From: Chara braunii
Lineage: Eukaryota; Streptophyta; Charophyceae; Charales; Characeae
NCBI GenBank assembly: GCA_003427395.1
Contig: BFEA01000571.1
Location: 79,969-129,314 of the forward strand
DNA length: 49,346 nucleotides
Direction: 5' to 3'
Positions 1 through 11,053 of the stretch are shown here, piece after piece. The notes under the pieces were generated by a model. The model made no database searches. It was given only the letters and a program-made list of their open reading frames with translations, and was not told the DNA's origin. Position numbers and translations under genes: made by a program. Numbering within the stretch: position 1 is the first letter of the stretch; each line of letters starts with the position of its first letter.

Positions 1-20
1 ACACACACACACACACACAC
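1..20. repeat. (AC)n microsatellite at window edge
   Basis: Ten AC units, probably continuing outside the window. Confidence 0.95.
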
Positions 21-282
21 GGACAAAAAAAAAAAACAAACAAAGTTGAGTACAATCTCCATTAACCGCAACCAGACCAACACAAGAGATGTAGAAAGAC
101 AAGATAATTGCAGGACATCACAAGGCATCACTCAGAAAAGAACCAAATCAACAACGCCGGCTGCTTTGCTACTAACCATCGCGCCTAGCTCAGTTCATAA
201 ACTCATTACCTGTTGTAATACAGATCTAAGTTCAAATTCCTTCGCATACTGCATCAATGCCATGAAATAGAATGAAATACTT

Positions 283-339
283 ATGAACTACCTTAGACAT
301 GTGGGACAACGGTCGTCCCACATGTCTAAGGTAATTCAT
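283..339. repeat. 19-24 bp hairpin
   Basis: TACCTTAGACATGTGGGAC (289-307) and its exact complement (315-333) surround a 7-nt loop. Outer bases extend the pairing with one mismatch. No T run follows, and there is no neighbouring gene to terminate. Confidence 0.85.
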
Positions 340-1569
340 ATCTGACGTCGGTCACCATTTTTATCAAGTTAAACGGCGGTCATGTTTGGAGACTTTCATT
401 GCTCCACAGGCCGTTGTGAAATCTTCGCCAACGTGGCCTGTGTTTTTAAATTACATTAAAAGGAATAAAAAATCATCCTTTTGGTAGTGCCATGCCACCT
501 CTCTAAGCTGACACCTATCTGACTGATGTTAAGTACGTGCCAAATATAAAGAGAATTTAGTACTATTTCGAGTGAAACAAAAAGAAAAAGGTACATGCAA
601 AATAAGCTGGGGCTGCCTGGGGTTCGTGCCGGGCCGGTCACCCGGCTGTGTACCCGGGCACAAGTGGGGTGCCTGGGCACCCAGGCGCCCAGGCAAAAAG
701 CCTAGCAAATAATTCAAATAATCTGACATGAATGAGAAGAGCTGGCAGTGCTGTCAGTGTATATAAGACCTTTTTTTTTTTTTTTTCCTTCTCACATTTA
801 CGATCCATGTTCAGGAGCGGAAGCTTGAACTAAGCAAGCGCAGGAGGGCGCTGAGGATGGTCCATTATAGAACTTGTTTTATTGCCTTCAAGGCGGCATT
901 TGTATTCTCATGGGGATTTTCAGGTTTTGTTCTTTGTTTTTTCCCATCTTGCGCTGCTGCAAAAACATCTGGCTGGGTTAAAAATGCAAAAAAAAAAAGT
1001 AAAAAAACTTGAAAAAACTAATATGGGGACAAATTGCTCTACTCACTCCTTTGGGCGACAATGCGTGATGGTCTGTGCACCAGGAGTAGTCCCAAGATGA
1101 TCGAAGCTTTGAGTAAAGACGGTGAAGCCTGTGAAACAATCGGCAAATCCAACCACTCACGGATCGGAGGAGGTAGGCTACCGTTCAACGAATATCTTCG
1201 GCGAAATCTGGGTGTTTCGGTTCAATTGTGCTGGGAACTTTCTGCCCAAGTACCTGAAGGAATATGTCCAAAGCAGATGTTTTTTTTTTTTTGAAGGTGC
1301 ATCATGCATGTTTTTTTTTTTTGTTTGTTTTTTTTTGTTTTTTGAAAAAGCTCTTAGTATGAAAAATGCAGACCGCTGCATAGCAGTCCTTGACAAACAG
1401 AGTTTTTGAGAGAAGGAAACATCGAAAATCCCGTCGTGAAAGTTAGGACAGAAATCCCCTTGTGGAAGTTGTCATCACCTATCTCATGACAATTCATCAT
1501 CGTGGCACTCAATCTTCACGTCTCTTTTTTTTTTTTTTTTCCTTTTTCTGTTTGGTTTTGTTTTGTTTT

Positions 1570-1613
<44 letters not shown>

Positions 1614-1686
1614 GCGGAACTTCCTCTTCTGGGAGATTACATACCCACGTTATGGGACCATCCTCGTGAACCAGTTCCGTTTGTTG
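340..1686. other. intergenic, no gene seen
   Basis: Contents: a GC-rich block of CCCGGGCAC/CCCAGGC words at 600-700 (similar words recur at 4250-4340 and 9825-9890) and long T runs at 771-786, 1280-1335 and 1525-1612. Open frames here are short and low in complexity. Confidence 0.6.
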
Positions 1687-1724
1687 AAGGCTCCATCTTT
1701 TGGTGGGGAGCGGCACCTTCACGT
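1687..1724 (+). repeat. dispersed motif GGCTCCATCTATTGG, copy 1
   Basis: TTGAAGGCTCCATCTTTTGG followed by TGGGGAGCGGCACC matches the family also found at 2043, 3771, 44554 and 47233. Confidence 0.6.
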
Positions 1725-2042
1725 TTCTAGTTTCAAACTTTCGACTCTTTCGAGTTGGGTCTGATGTAAGTGTGAAGTCAAAGTGGCACCTTGTGGAGCA
1801 GGGAGTCTGTGTCTGTTCTCGGGACGAATGGGTACGGGGGTCGTCTGCCGCCTGGAATAGGGGTCTTGTATGTCACAAGTTATAACCGATTTGGCGGACT
1901 TTTTTTTTTATTATTATATGTACAAGGCTACAAGCAGCTTTGATAGTGGCTCGTGCATCCGGAGTATGTTTTCAGCTTTTCTCTTGAGTTTATCTTTGCT
2001 TGCTCGTGATGGGCTTTGTTTTTTTTTTTTTTTTTTGAGACG

Positions 2043-2100
2043 ATGCTCCAATCTATTCGTGGGGAGCAACACGGCTGGGAACCGGGCCCAGCGTCCCTTA
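2043..2100 (+). repeat. dispersed motif, copy 2
   Basis: ATGCTCCAATCTATTCGTGG, GGAGCAACACGGCTGGGAAC and CGGGCCCAGCGTCCCTTA match the family with a few changes. Confidence 0.65.
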
Positions 2101-2973
2101 TCAGAATACAAAAAAGAGTTACCGGGGCCATTACCCGGCTTCGGCTGAGAACAATTGAACGAAAAGGAAAACTCAGAAACCTTCAGAAAATGTGTGTCAA
2201 CCAGCCTCCCAACCAGGAATCAGATAGGTGAAACCTGTTCAGTTCACCTGCGACCACCACCAGCATGGCTGTTTTCAGCAGAAACCGAAGCTCTTCCAGG
2301 CCTCATGCTCCCATCAGGCTAGGTTACAGAGTTGCACCACCTTGCTCCAGCGCCGGCCAGGTGATGGGCTTTGTTAAGTTTCTGTTATCAAAAAAAAAAA
2401 AAAACGATTCTGTTTTTCAGATCCAGAAAGCAGTCGGACGACAAAAGTGGCTATACATACTACCAACTTACTTTTTCACACATCTCTGTGATTTTGATAG
2501 GGGCTGGAAGTTTTGAAACTGGTTGGTATACTTCTATAATGAAGTCACTACCTTTCAGTTTTTTGCATATGGATAGTTTTTGTTGTTTTGGCCTCTTTTG
2601 GAGGTTTGAAAAGTTTAATACGTCAGCTTTCAAAACAAAAAGGGAATTACTAATCAGTTGCCTGGAGTAGAACGATACCGGACTGACACCTGCCAGAAGA
2701 GATGGGGCTGGGTGGTGTGGGTTGTTTTGGGAGTCTCTTGAAAAAAAAAAGAAGAAAAAAAAAAAAGCCTAAAAAAGGTCAGATTTGAAATTTTGTTTTT
2801 CCGAATTTCTCGGACTTTTTCCGTTGACTTCTCTTGGAACTTTCCCCTCGCTTCTCCCCACCCCGCGTCCCCCCGCCCCCCCATAGTCCTGAAGCGGATG
2901 CTTAACATTTTGATGACTACAGACTCGCCCACAAGCGACTATTGACTAAGGTCGAGAGAGGGAAATTGGAACC

Positions 2974-3005
<32 letters not shown>

Positions 3006-5069
3006 CTCCTTGATAGGGGCTCAGTGGAGAATGAGTCTCGGGTGTATCCTTCTTCGGTATACTTTTCCGTGCGCTTCGCTCCTAACCCAAGAGACTTGAT
3101 TTTGTGCCTTCCATTTCACGGCATGAATTTGGGTACTTAGGAGAGATATCACGTTATGACTTTTTCTGCTTCGCACCTGCTGATTAAGCTCCTAGGAAAG
3201 TTGAATTGAAAACTGGAAAAGTAAAATTGTGAATGGTATTGATTGAAGAGGATGCAAGCCAATCATCGCCAAGAAGCCAAAGAAGAATGCATCTGGACAC
3301 CACCGCAGAGGAGATTCCTAATGGCCTCCCAAGCACACAAACACATTGCCAAATAGCACTTCCTCACCTGAACAGAGTGCTCTGATAATGACTGGGCGCA
3401 TTCTTCTTCTTCTTTTTTTTTTTTTTTTTTTTTTTCTTCCCAAACTTAGAGTCGTGGCCACCACTTAGGGAGGAACCGACGTAGAGGAAATACTACAGTT
3501 AAAATAGGTTTCACGTCAATAGTAATCTTCCTCGTAATCCTGGTGGTCTTGTCCCTTCTGCCCGAGAGTGTTATAATTGTGGGCAGCTTGGTCATATTTC
3601 ACGCTATTGTCCTCACCCTTGTGCCAATGGGGATTTTGTCGAGTCTTGTCCTTGTTCGGTCGTGTACTGTCTGCATTTGTCGAGTCTTGTCATTCGTGTT
3701 GTTCATGCCCATTGCCTGTTCAACACCACTTAGGGAGGTGATATGAGCAGCCCCCCTAAGTGGCTCCGCGGTTGAAGGCTCCATCTATTGGTGGGGAGCA
3801 GCACCTGCTGGTAACCGGGGTCCAGTGTCCCTCATATTACAAGACATTCCCGTGACTGACAGTGATCAGACAACTGACTCATGTACTCGGGCTTTCCTGT
3901 CCTTATTGTTGCCTGTTGCCTGTCCCCTCCGAGGCGTGGGGTAGCCAGGCTGTTTTGAAGGTTCTTGCAGAATGGAAGAGAGCGGGCCTTGGCCCCCACC
4001 GGCCCCTGTTCCGGCTGGGGGAAATGGGCCCTTTCTTCGTCTGCTGCCGTGCAGCGCTGGTCCTTTGTTGTCATCTTGGGCAGCTACCAATGACTGGGCG
4101 CATTCTATTTGGGTTTTATTTTTTATTCTCAACTTGGTAAAGAATTTCCGATTTCGATTTGACCCTGAGGCAAAAGTTGTTCACTTTATTTTTCTGCACA
4201 ACATAGTTTGTTTTCGGATTTTTTTTTGTTTTTTTTTTTTTTTTTTTTCCTGCTGGGCCCGTCCCCTGGTCCTTGCACGGCCAGGACGCCCTGGAAAACA
4301 GGGTGACCGGGCCGGCCCGCCTGGCAGCCTGGGAACAAGCCCTTTTTTTCTTTTCCTTTTCTCTTTGCAGAGACAAACTCGACAAGGTCTTCTTTCCCGG
4401 CCGATTCCTCCAAGCCCATTCCCTTGGCTGTGGTTTCGCAGGATGGTGGACAGACACAGTGGGAATGTCGTTAATCTATCGAGATTCGAGAGTCATGTGG
4501 CATCCGAGGAGGCAGCCGCTGAATAAGCCTTTCTTGTTACCAAGGCTTGAAGTTCATTTTTCTCTCACCAAGGCTTCGGTTTTCTGATAAAGGTTCATAA
4601 AACCAGTAGCTGTGCGGTGCCGATTGCCTGTCGGCAGCAAAATGTGCAGCAGACACATAAGCCACTGTGAGGGGCGGTGTTGATGAAGAGGGGTGCGGCA
4701 TGCTCCGTCGGTGCCAAGAGATATAAGAGGCGAGGGCGATTCTCAGCCCTTTTCCTTCTTAAAACTTTGTGTGTCACTGTGTGACAATCCTAATATCTTG
4801 AGTTGTTTTTCTGTTATCATGTCAATTCTGTACAGCTGCTCCGTGGATTGCACCGTCAGAGCGCTACGCAGTGGTACCAGACGAATCCGTAGACCAGGTA
4901 AGCATGCCCTTCCCTGCTCTAACAGGACCTCCCCCCCTCCTTTTTTTTTCTTTTTTCTTTTTTTTTTAAGAAGTTCAACCTGTTTCTCACAGTTTTCCAG
5001 TCCTTCTTGAATGGAGTTTTTTGAGGTCGGAAAATTGCCGTGTGGCTTTTGTTAAAAGCTACAACATGA
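2101..5069. other. intergenic, no gene seen
   Basis: It has A/T homopolymers (2390, 2750, 2975, 3412, 4205). The phrase AATGACTGGGCGCATTCT is repeated at 3387 and 4088, and CCACTTAGGGAGG at 3460 and 3726. The longest open frame (3972-4526) crosses a T run and matches no family I know. Confidence 0.55.
3771..3834 (+). repeat. dispersed motif, copy 3 (best copy)
   Basis: It has GGCTCCATCTATTGGTGGGG, AGCAGCACCTGCTGGTAACC and GGGGTCCAGTGTCCCT. This is the longest version and serves as reference for the family. Confidence 0.7.
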
Positions 5070-5147
5070 GTCCTTTGGGACATCCGTTAAAATTGGAACG
5101 ATACACAGAAAATTGCATGGCCCCTGCGCACGGAAATGGTTCAAATT
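5070..5147 (+). pseudogene. U6 snRNA pseudogene, internal deletion
   Basis: The stretch follows U6 snRNA from GTCCTTTGGGACATCCG through GGAACGATACACAGAAAA and CATGGCCCCTGCGCA. It then skips about 20 nt that include most of the AGGATGACACGCA segment, and ends with GAAATGGTTCAAATTT. The loss of that conserved segment rules out function. An A/T-rich tail follows. Confidence 0.8.
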
Positions 5148-5489
5148 TAAATTAATAAAAAAAGTTAAAACATGCAACACCAGATCGGTATCAACGTTGA
5201 TATCGAACCACTGGCAGGTCGTGTTGCATGCATCAATATTGATATCAGTGTGGTGAGGCACTGAAAAATAAATGAACTTTTTCACCATGCGTCCTTTTTT
5301 TATTTTTTTATTTTTTTTAAAGGCTAATTCTTTAAGCCCAACCAATTCAATTACCTGTCAAATCTGGACAGGACGGCCTTTCAGGCCTTTTTTCTTTTTA
5401 TTGTCGTTATAGTATTACTGGGAACCCCGTAGCAGCCACATCCGTGCTCAAGCCTCCAACGAGTGAACATGTGGGAGCTGCACCCACCA

Positions 5490-5775
5490 GCAGGTGTGAT
5501 ACCTGCTACAGCAGGTGGGTGATACCGGGCCAGGGGTCAGCCGGTAGCATCAGGACCGAGCTTCTTCGATGGGCCAGTCGCTGTGCCTCCCCTCCGGTCC
5601 CCTCCCCCTATGAACATCAGCAGTCTCTGCTCAATGCCACTCAGGGGGACGAACGGTATATCTCTAGGTGGCGGGCGCCAAGCTTGCCCAGGAAGGTACA
5701 TGAGGCCAATGGGGATTGAACCCAAGACCTCCTGAATGCCACTTGCGCGCCTTACCAACTGAGCTAGGCCGCTGG
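5490..5775 (-). mobile_element. tRNA-derived SINE, family A
   Basis: The minus-strand head at 5775-5702 has an A box (TAGCTCAGTTGGTAAGGC) and a B box (GGTTCAATCCC) at tRNA spacing, but the arms do not fold as a tRNA. The body continues to about 5490. A related copy lies at 31.4-31.7 kb, sharing the head and internal blocks such as AGCTGTGCCTCCC. Confidence 0.65.
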
Positions 5776-6599
5776 TTCCATGCGTGCATTCAAAAGACCT
5801 TATTGTTCCTTTAAAAAACAAAAAAAAAAACAAAAAAAAAAACAAAAAAAATCTTAATGTTGCAAGTTTCAAAGACTGGGTCACCCCCCGCCCTCCTCAC
5901 AAAGTGGCAAAACGCTTAGAAATTATAATAGGTTACGTTTCAGGGTGCCCATTACCCATGCCCCCCGCCTGGCCGCCCAAAGGCTGGCCACATCGATTGT
6001 GGTTTTGCGCCAGCTGCCCACAGGCTGGCCACGTTGATTGTGAATTTGATCTTGTCTGCTCGATGTTGGTTGCTATGGGGGTAAACTTGTTTCATTGCTT
6101 GATTGACTCATCTCACCCTGGCAAGCATGTTTGTACATCCAAAGAAGGGGGGAGATCAGACCAGAGAGTTGGAACGGCCGAACCCTTGACTTGAGGATCT
6201 AGTCACGTAACAAGGGAGGAACGGCATACTACTTTTTTTTTTTTTTTTCCATGTTATTGTAAAGGTGGGATACTAGACAGATGGCAGTCACCCACAGTAC
6301 TCGGCCACTCGGTTGTCCACCCACCCTTCCTCTCATCTTTTTTTCCCTGGCGCACCCCCACTCCCCCCTGTCCTACCCTAGTGTTAACCACCCAGGACCA
6401 TCACCCATCACCATCTTGGCGGGGAGACCTGGGACAGCGGTTGCAGGCACCCAGGCTAAGCAGAGACCCCTACCCCCTGCTCAGCGCTGGTTGAAGCAGC
6501 CGCCGTGCAAGCCCAATCGCACGGGGACTTCGGGAGCTAGGTCTGAACATTTTATGCAGGTCTTCATGAGGGTGCACAGTGGCTCCCGTCTATCCCAGT

Positions 6600-7160
6600 T
6601 GTGTGGTGATGATAGGAAGCTGGGAATCCTCCGTTCTCTCATGTGTCCCCAGAGCCCGGTGCAGTATCTCCTGACACCCCTGACATCCCGTAATAAGGAA
6701 CTGCTATGCCAGCCTCAACCCTATGCTACGTACTAGGAGGATAGCCAACCGCGAGTCATGAGTTATGGACTGAATCTCTTATCCTTATGTTGTATTACTA
6801 CAGTTTCTATTGTGTCGATGGTAGAGAGAGGTGGGGATCCTCCATTCCCTCGGATATCCCCGGAGCCCGTTCCGGCGCCGCGGTAAGTTGCAGTATCTCC
6901 TGACATCCCGTACTAAGGAACTGCCATGCAGCCTCAACCCTAAGCTGCGTACTAGGAGGATAGCCAACTGTATCTATTCGCCTTGGAGAATCTATTAACT
7001 CTGTGTTGTATGGTAATCTGTGAGAGCTGACAATCCTCCGTACCCTTGTATGTCCCTGGAGGTCGTTCCGGCACCGCAGTAAAGTGCAGTATCTCCTGAC
7101 ACCCTGACACCCTGTACTAAGGAACTGCTTTGCCAGAATCAGCCCTTGACTATGAACGAG
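6600..7160. repeat. three diverged units of about 200 bp
   Basis: Units near 6610-6750, 6825-6970 and 7020-7160 share GCAGTATCTCCTGACA, AAGGAACTGC and AGGAGGAT in the same order. They read as minus-strand SINE bodies leading into the tRNA-like segment at 7185-7252, or as a tandem array; the sequence does not decide. Confidence 0.65.
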
Positions 7161-7227
7161 GAGGATGACGAGCCCTAAGTCACAATCTGGTATCGAACAC
7201 AGGACCTCATGTGAATCGTGCAAATGA

Positions 7228-7549
7228 CCTTAACCTATTGACCTATACTGTGAAATAGTCTGTAGCTGTGCTCCACTGGGCTCGAGTAAACCAGACTGTA
7301 CAAACCACCCAGCAGTCGCTTGACCACCCCATAGATCAAGAATATTAGGATACCCGACCATCGCCCAGTCCCAACATACAACAACCATGGGCTACTCCTT
7401 GGGTGGTGCGCAGGCAGTGTCTGTAATAGCTTACCTGATGTAACGCCCTGCCGGTATCCATGCGCAAGGTTGCAAAGTTTTGAACCCGCAACTTTATACC
7501 ACAATGCGCATTTCGAACCGGTGCTCTAACCACTGAGCTACATCAACAG
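7228..7549 (-). mobile_element. tRNA-derived SINE, family B
   Basis: The head at 7549-7467 shows A box TAGCTCAGTGGTTAGAGC and B box GGGTTCAAAAC. The body shares CAGGCAGTGTC and AATAGCTTACCTG with the element at 14.8-15.0 kb. A further tRNA-like segment with B box GTGTTCGATACC is fused just upstream at 7252-7185, so this may be a composite. Confidence 0.6.
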
Positions 7550-7760
7550 GAGCCAAGCCCCTTCTATTCTGGGGGGCGTCAGTCTGGTTGCTTATCACCG
7601 GCAATTCTTTTTCTTGTTAATACACAAATGGGTATTATAGTAATAATTAATAATTATACTAGTATTAATATTTATTTGAGCGAATTACATTCATGGCCTG
7701 ATCTCATTCCCTTCGGTGTCCATTGTTCTTTGGGATCGTGCAGGTGCTGCTGTCCTCTAT

Positions 7761-7927
7761 TTGTGGGACATATGGTACTGTTCCGGAATCAGACGTGAAG
7801 CGGCAGAAAACTGTGTAATGAATGCAGTCTTCCCCAATATGCTATTTCTGGGACATATGGTACTGTCCCTGAATCAGACATGAAGCGCCAGAAAACGGTG
7901 TAATGAAGGCATTCTTCGCAAATATGC
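7761..7927. repeat. 85-bp tandem duplication
   Basis: Two units beginning GGGACATATGGTACTGT and containing AATCAGAC, TGAAGCG and GTGTAATGAA are adjacent with about 90 percent identity. Confidence 0.8.
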
Positions 7928-8143
7928 CTGGGTTAGCTCAGCTGGCTCCATGAAGACATGCGAGTGATGAAACATCAATTGGGTCTCATGCCGCTTGATG
8001 TACAGTTCTTCTGTATGTCACTATTGTCACATCATTTGTGTTCCTTGCTGCTGTTTACTTTCTATGGCCACCTTCTTATCCTGAGTGATGTGCAGCATTA
8101 CGTGCACATCTCATCCGATTCAGTTCTTTCATTACATTTCATC

Positions 8144-8147
<4 letters not shown>

Positions 8148-8211
<64 letters not shown>
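8148..8211. repeat. (GA)n microsatellite, about 32 units
   Basis: An uninterrupted dinucleotide run. It produces spurious Arg-Glu and Ser-Leu open frames. Confidence 0.98.
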
Positions 8212-8215
<4 letters not shown>

Positions 8216-8384
8216 CCATATGTTCCTCCCTCCTTCCTCTTTTGCGAGCGCATAATCGTCCAAATGTGGCGGCAGAGATCTGTCTGACTTGCTGTTCTGT
8301 TAGCATCATGGCCGACATAGTGCATCAAAGCATATATATCCTTACAGCAGAAAAATGGAAGAGTGAAATCTATTTCGATACAGC

Positions 8385-8829
8385 CAGGGTTGCATAGCTG
8401 CCGACCGCCGATCCCGACCGCCGACCGTTTTGCAGCCAACCAGTTGGGGCGGATCGGTCGGCGATCTGCCGACCGGTCAGAAAACGGTCATCAACTGATT
8501 TTTTTTTCAATCTGAGTTGGGGCCTGTACTGCGCTTGCTGAGTACAGCCCAAATGCACTGCGAAACTTTTGGGTATGGGTGGTGTGGGGGATCCTTTGGG
8601 GGGTACAGGGTTGGGGCCAGTTGGGAGTTTTGAGGGGGTGTATAGGTGTATAGGGTGCGGGTATGGGGTTGTGGGTGAGGTTATTGGGGGTTCTGGACCC
8701 TTCTTTTTTTTTTTTTTTGGGGGGGGGGGCGCTGCAAACCCCCGACCGGTAGGCGCCGACCAGCCGACCGGTCGGCTGGTCGGCATCCGACCAGTCGAGG
8801 GGCGCCCACCGTCAGGGCATGTAACACTG
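8385..8829. mobile_element. hAT-like non-autonomous element
   Basis: The ends are CAGGGTTGCATAGCTGCCG on the left and the complement of GTAACACTG on the right, giving imperfect inverted termini starting CAGGGTT/CAGTGTT. The flanks are GATACAGC and GACACAGC, an 8-bp duplication with one mismatch, which is the hAT size. The interior holds GC-rich CCGACCGGTCGG palindromes near both ends and no coding capacity. A wider direct repeat of the flanks (8351 and 8839) could mimic a target duplication. Confidence 0.5.
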
Positions 8830-9274
8830 GACACAGCACAAAAAAGGAAGAGTCAGATCTGTTTGCAAATGGGTGAACTTCATACTGTGATCATGTTATT
8901 GAAGGATGACACCATTGGATGTGTAGTGGGAGAGTACTAGGAGCTTGAGGGCTCTGTAATCTGCTGAATGGTCGTGAGTCGTGACCCTTTTGAGGGCATC
9001 CAAGCGGATGAGAAACAAAAAATCGGGAAAAGGGGAAGCAAAAGTGAAGAAACAGTTAAGGGTATCATCTTCGACCACCAGGGGCACTACCTTCTTTCAG
9101 TCACTCAAGGGACACACAAATGCCCACAGAATAACGCGGGTGGTGGGGAGTCTCAGACTGGAAATTGCGGATGACGAGAATCATTGCCCTCTTCGATCCA
9201 CAGCAGCACATTTCAGCGGTGGAAGGAATCATTGTAGAGATGTCAGCACGAACTGAAGAACTGTGCGCGCTGAT

Positions 9275-9600
9275 GGCAGCAGGTTCTTTACGATTTCGCC
9301 TCTGAGACCTCCTAAAGCAGCAGCTGTGGCAGAATCGTTTGAGCTGTGATTCTGGCCGACAATTCGAGCTGCAATTCCCACACAACTCGAGCTCAGCCTG
9401 CCAGAATTTGTAAAAATCTGTGAATGCTGCTAGCACAGGTTTGTTAAGATGTCGCCCCTAGAGGCGTCCTAACTGAGGCAGAGCTTGCAGCTCCGGCACA
9501 ATTCAAGCTTCAATACTGGGACAGCTCAAGAGGTAGGTAGGCTGCCTTAACTTGCACAACGACGGCTGCGGTCTTACGTCTTCACTCTTGAGGCATCCAC
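9275..9600. repeat. diverged tandem repeats, period about 157 bp
   Basis: Segments at 9280 and 9437 align (CAGGTTCTTTACGATTTCGC versus CAGGTTTGTTAAGATGTCGC, then CTCCTAA versus GTCCTAA and so on). GAGCTGCAATTC-like subrepeats occur inside. No coding potential is seen. Confidence 0.55.
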
Positions 9601-10061
9601 ACTGCCTGCTGAACTCGACTGCAGCTCTTGAAAAACAGCTGGACCGGAACAACACGTGTTGAACTGAACTTACGGTCGGGGGGGAAGGGGGGTTATAAAT
9701 TGGTTCGTAAGGGGCTAAAGGGTCTAAAGGGGGTTGCCTTAGTCTGATTCTCCTTTTTATCTTCCATTCCGTGAGGAATTCTGATCGCACCCAGAGGTAA
9801 AAGTAGTCTGTTTTCGTATTCTGGACCCCGGGCACCCAGGTGCTTATCCGGGCACAAGTCGCTGAAGTCGGTTGGCATGCCCGGCTGTCAGACAAACAGC
9901 CTAGAATCAAACAGTGTTGTGTAGAATTGTAATGCAAACAACTTTTGGCTGAGGGTCACATCAGAATTCCTTACGGGATAAAAGAGAAAAGAGAAAAAAC
10001 AAATCAGACAAGGCGCCCCCGTCAGCCCATTAGACATGCCCCCCACAGGCAGCGAACACTC

Positions 10062-10266
10062 AAAAGCTGCGGAAGCTCTATGGGAAAACTCAGTTTCGTT
10101 TTACTTCATTTCCGCGCTCCTTGACTTTTTTTTAATCATAAAATTAATATGAAAGAAGTGATCCTGGCATAGAGTTATTTTCCCATAGAGCTTCCGCAGT
10201 TTTTAACTCTATGCCAGGATCACTTCTTTCATATTAATTTTGTGATTAAAAAAAAAGTCAAGGAGC
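10062..10266. repeat. interleaved inverted repeats A-B-A'-B'
   Basis: A (10062-10090, with GCGGAAGCTCTATGGGAAAA) is inverted at 10178-10204 (A'). B (10116-10176, with ATGAAAGAAGTGATCCTGGC) is inverted at 10205-10266 (B') with almost no mismatch over 61 bp. The order is A, B, A', B', so the two pairs cannot both form simple nested hairpins. Confidence 0.9.
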
Positions 10267-10396
10267 TTTGCTTAGCCTGTTTGGCCGCAGTGAATGAATG
10301 ATGTAAGGGTCGCGGGGCCCATTTGCGGCTATACGAATACGAGAGTTGAAAATATAGTTTGCCACAGCCCTGGCCCTCTTCTCCCTCTAATTTGAT

Positions 10397-10433
10397 GACA
10401 TATATAGTCAAACAGAGCTGCCCGGTAAACCGT
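10397..10433. repeat. direct repeat copy 1 (pairs with 10950-10987)
   Basis: The block ATATATAGTCAAACAGAGCT followed by GCC-GGTAAACCGTAG recurs 553 bp downstream with one or two differences. The function is unknown. It is too short for an LTR, and no primer-binding site or gag-pol lies between the copies. Confidence 0.7.
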
Positions 10434-10949
10434 AGGTGGCGGAGAGGGACAAAAGGGAGAAGAGGGCAACAAACGAGGGGCTGCCACAAACTGTTTCGTC
10501 GGAATCTCACCGGCTCATCAGGAGGCTGAACTCTCCACAGTCTGCAGAATCCCCTAACTGATTACACTACAGTAAATGATAATCCGCCTTTAAGTTAACC
10601 TGTGATAATCCGCCTTAACCCGGGCTGTGGTTAAGCATCAACGATACCCTGAGGGCCTGAGTTGGGCAGCAACCACTGGCCTCAAGGTAGCTGTGACGAA
10701 ATCAAAAGCAGACTATCACTCACCCACGCCAGATGGAAAACTCTACAGACTGTCGGTTCACACCCATCACACGCAAGAAAGACACCCACGAAACAAAGCA
10801 AGGCTTGTCACAACTAAAAACGACACTCCAGCCACGCCGCTGGCACTAGAGGCAAAGCATGTCGTCTAGTGACGGCCCCAACTACTGCCGCTCGAGCTGA
10901 CAGTCACCGGAGAGAACCGTAGCAGGGTGCTTAGCCTAGCGAAGTTGTG

Positions 10950-10987
10950 GTATATATAGTCAAACAGAGCTGCCTGGTAAACCGTAG
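10950..10987. repeat. direct repeat copy 2
   Basis: This is the second copy of the ATATATAGTCAAACAGAGCT block. It is followed at once by a purine-rich stretch and a (GA)n run at 11022-11051. Confidence 0.7.
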
Positions 10988-11019
10988 CCAGAAGGAGAAG
11001 ACAACGACAATATACATGT

Positions 11020-11051
<32 letters not shown>

Positions 11052-11053
<2 letters not shown>

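Noticed and set aside
5702-5775. Possible tRNA gene (A and B boxes present; likewise at 7467, 14970, 31640 and 44650)
   Set aside because: The acceptor and anticodon arms do not pair, and conserved body sequence follows in related copies. They are SINE heads.
8569-8940. Gly/Val-rich and Pro-rich frames on both strands
   Set aside because: They result from G-rich low-complexity sequence inside the hAT-like element.
10397-10987. Solo or paired LTRs
   Set aside because: The repeat is only 37 bp, lacks TG..CA ends and encloses no retroviral genes, primer-binding site or polypurine tract.
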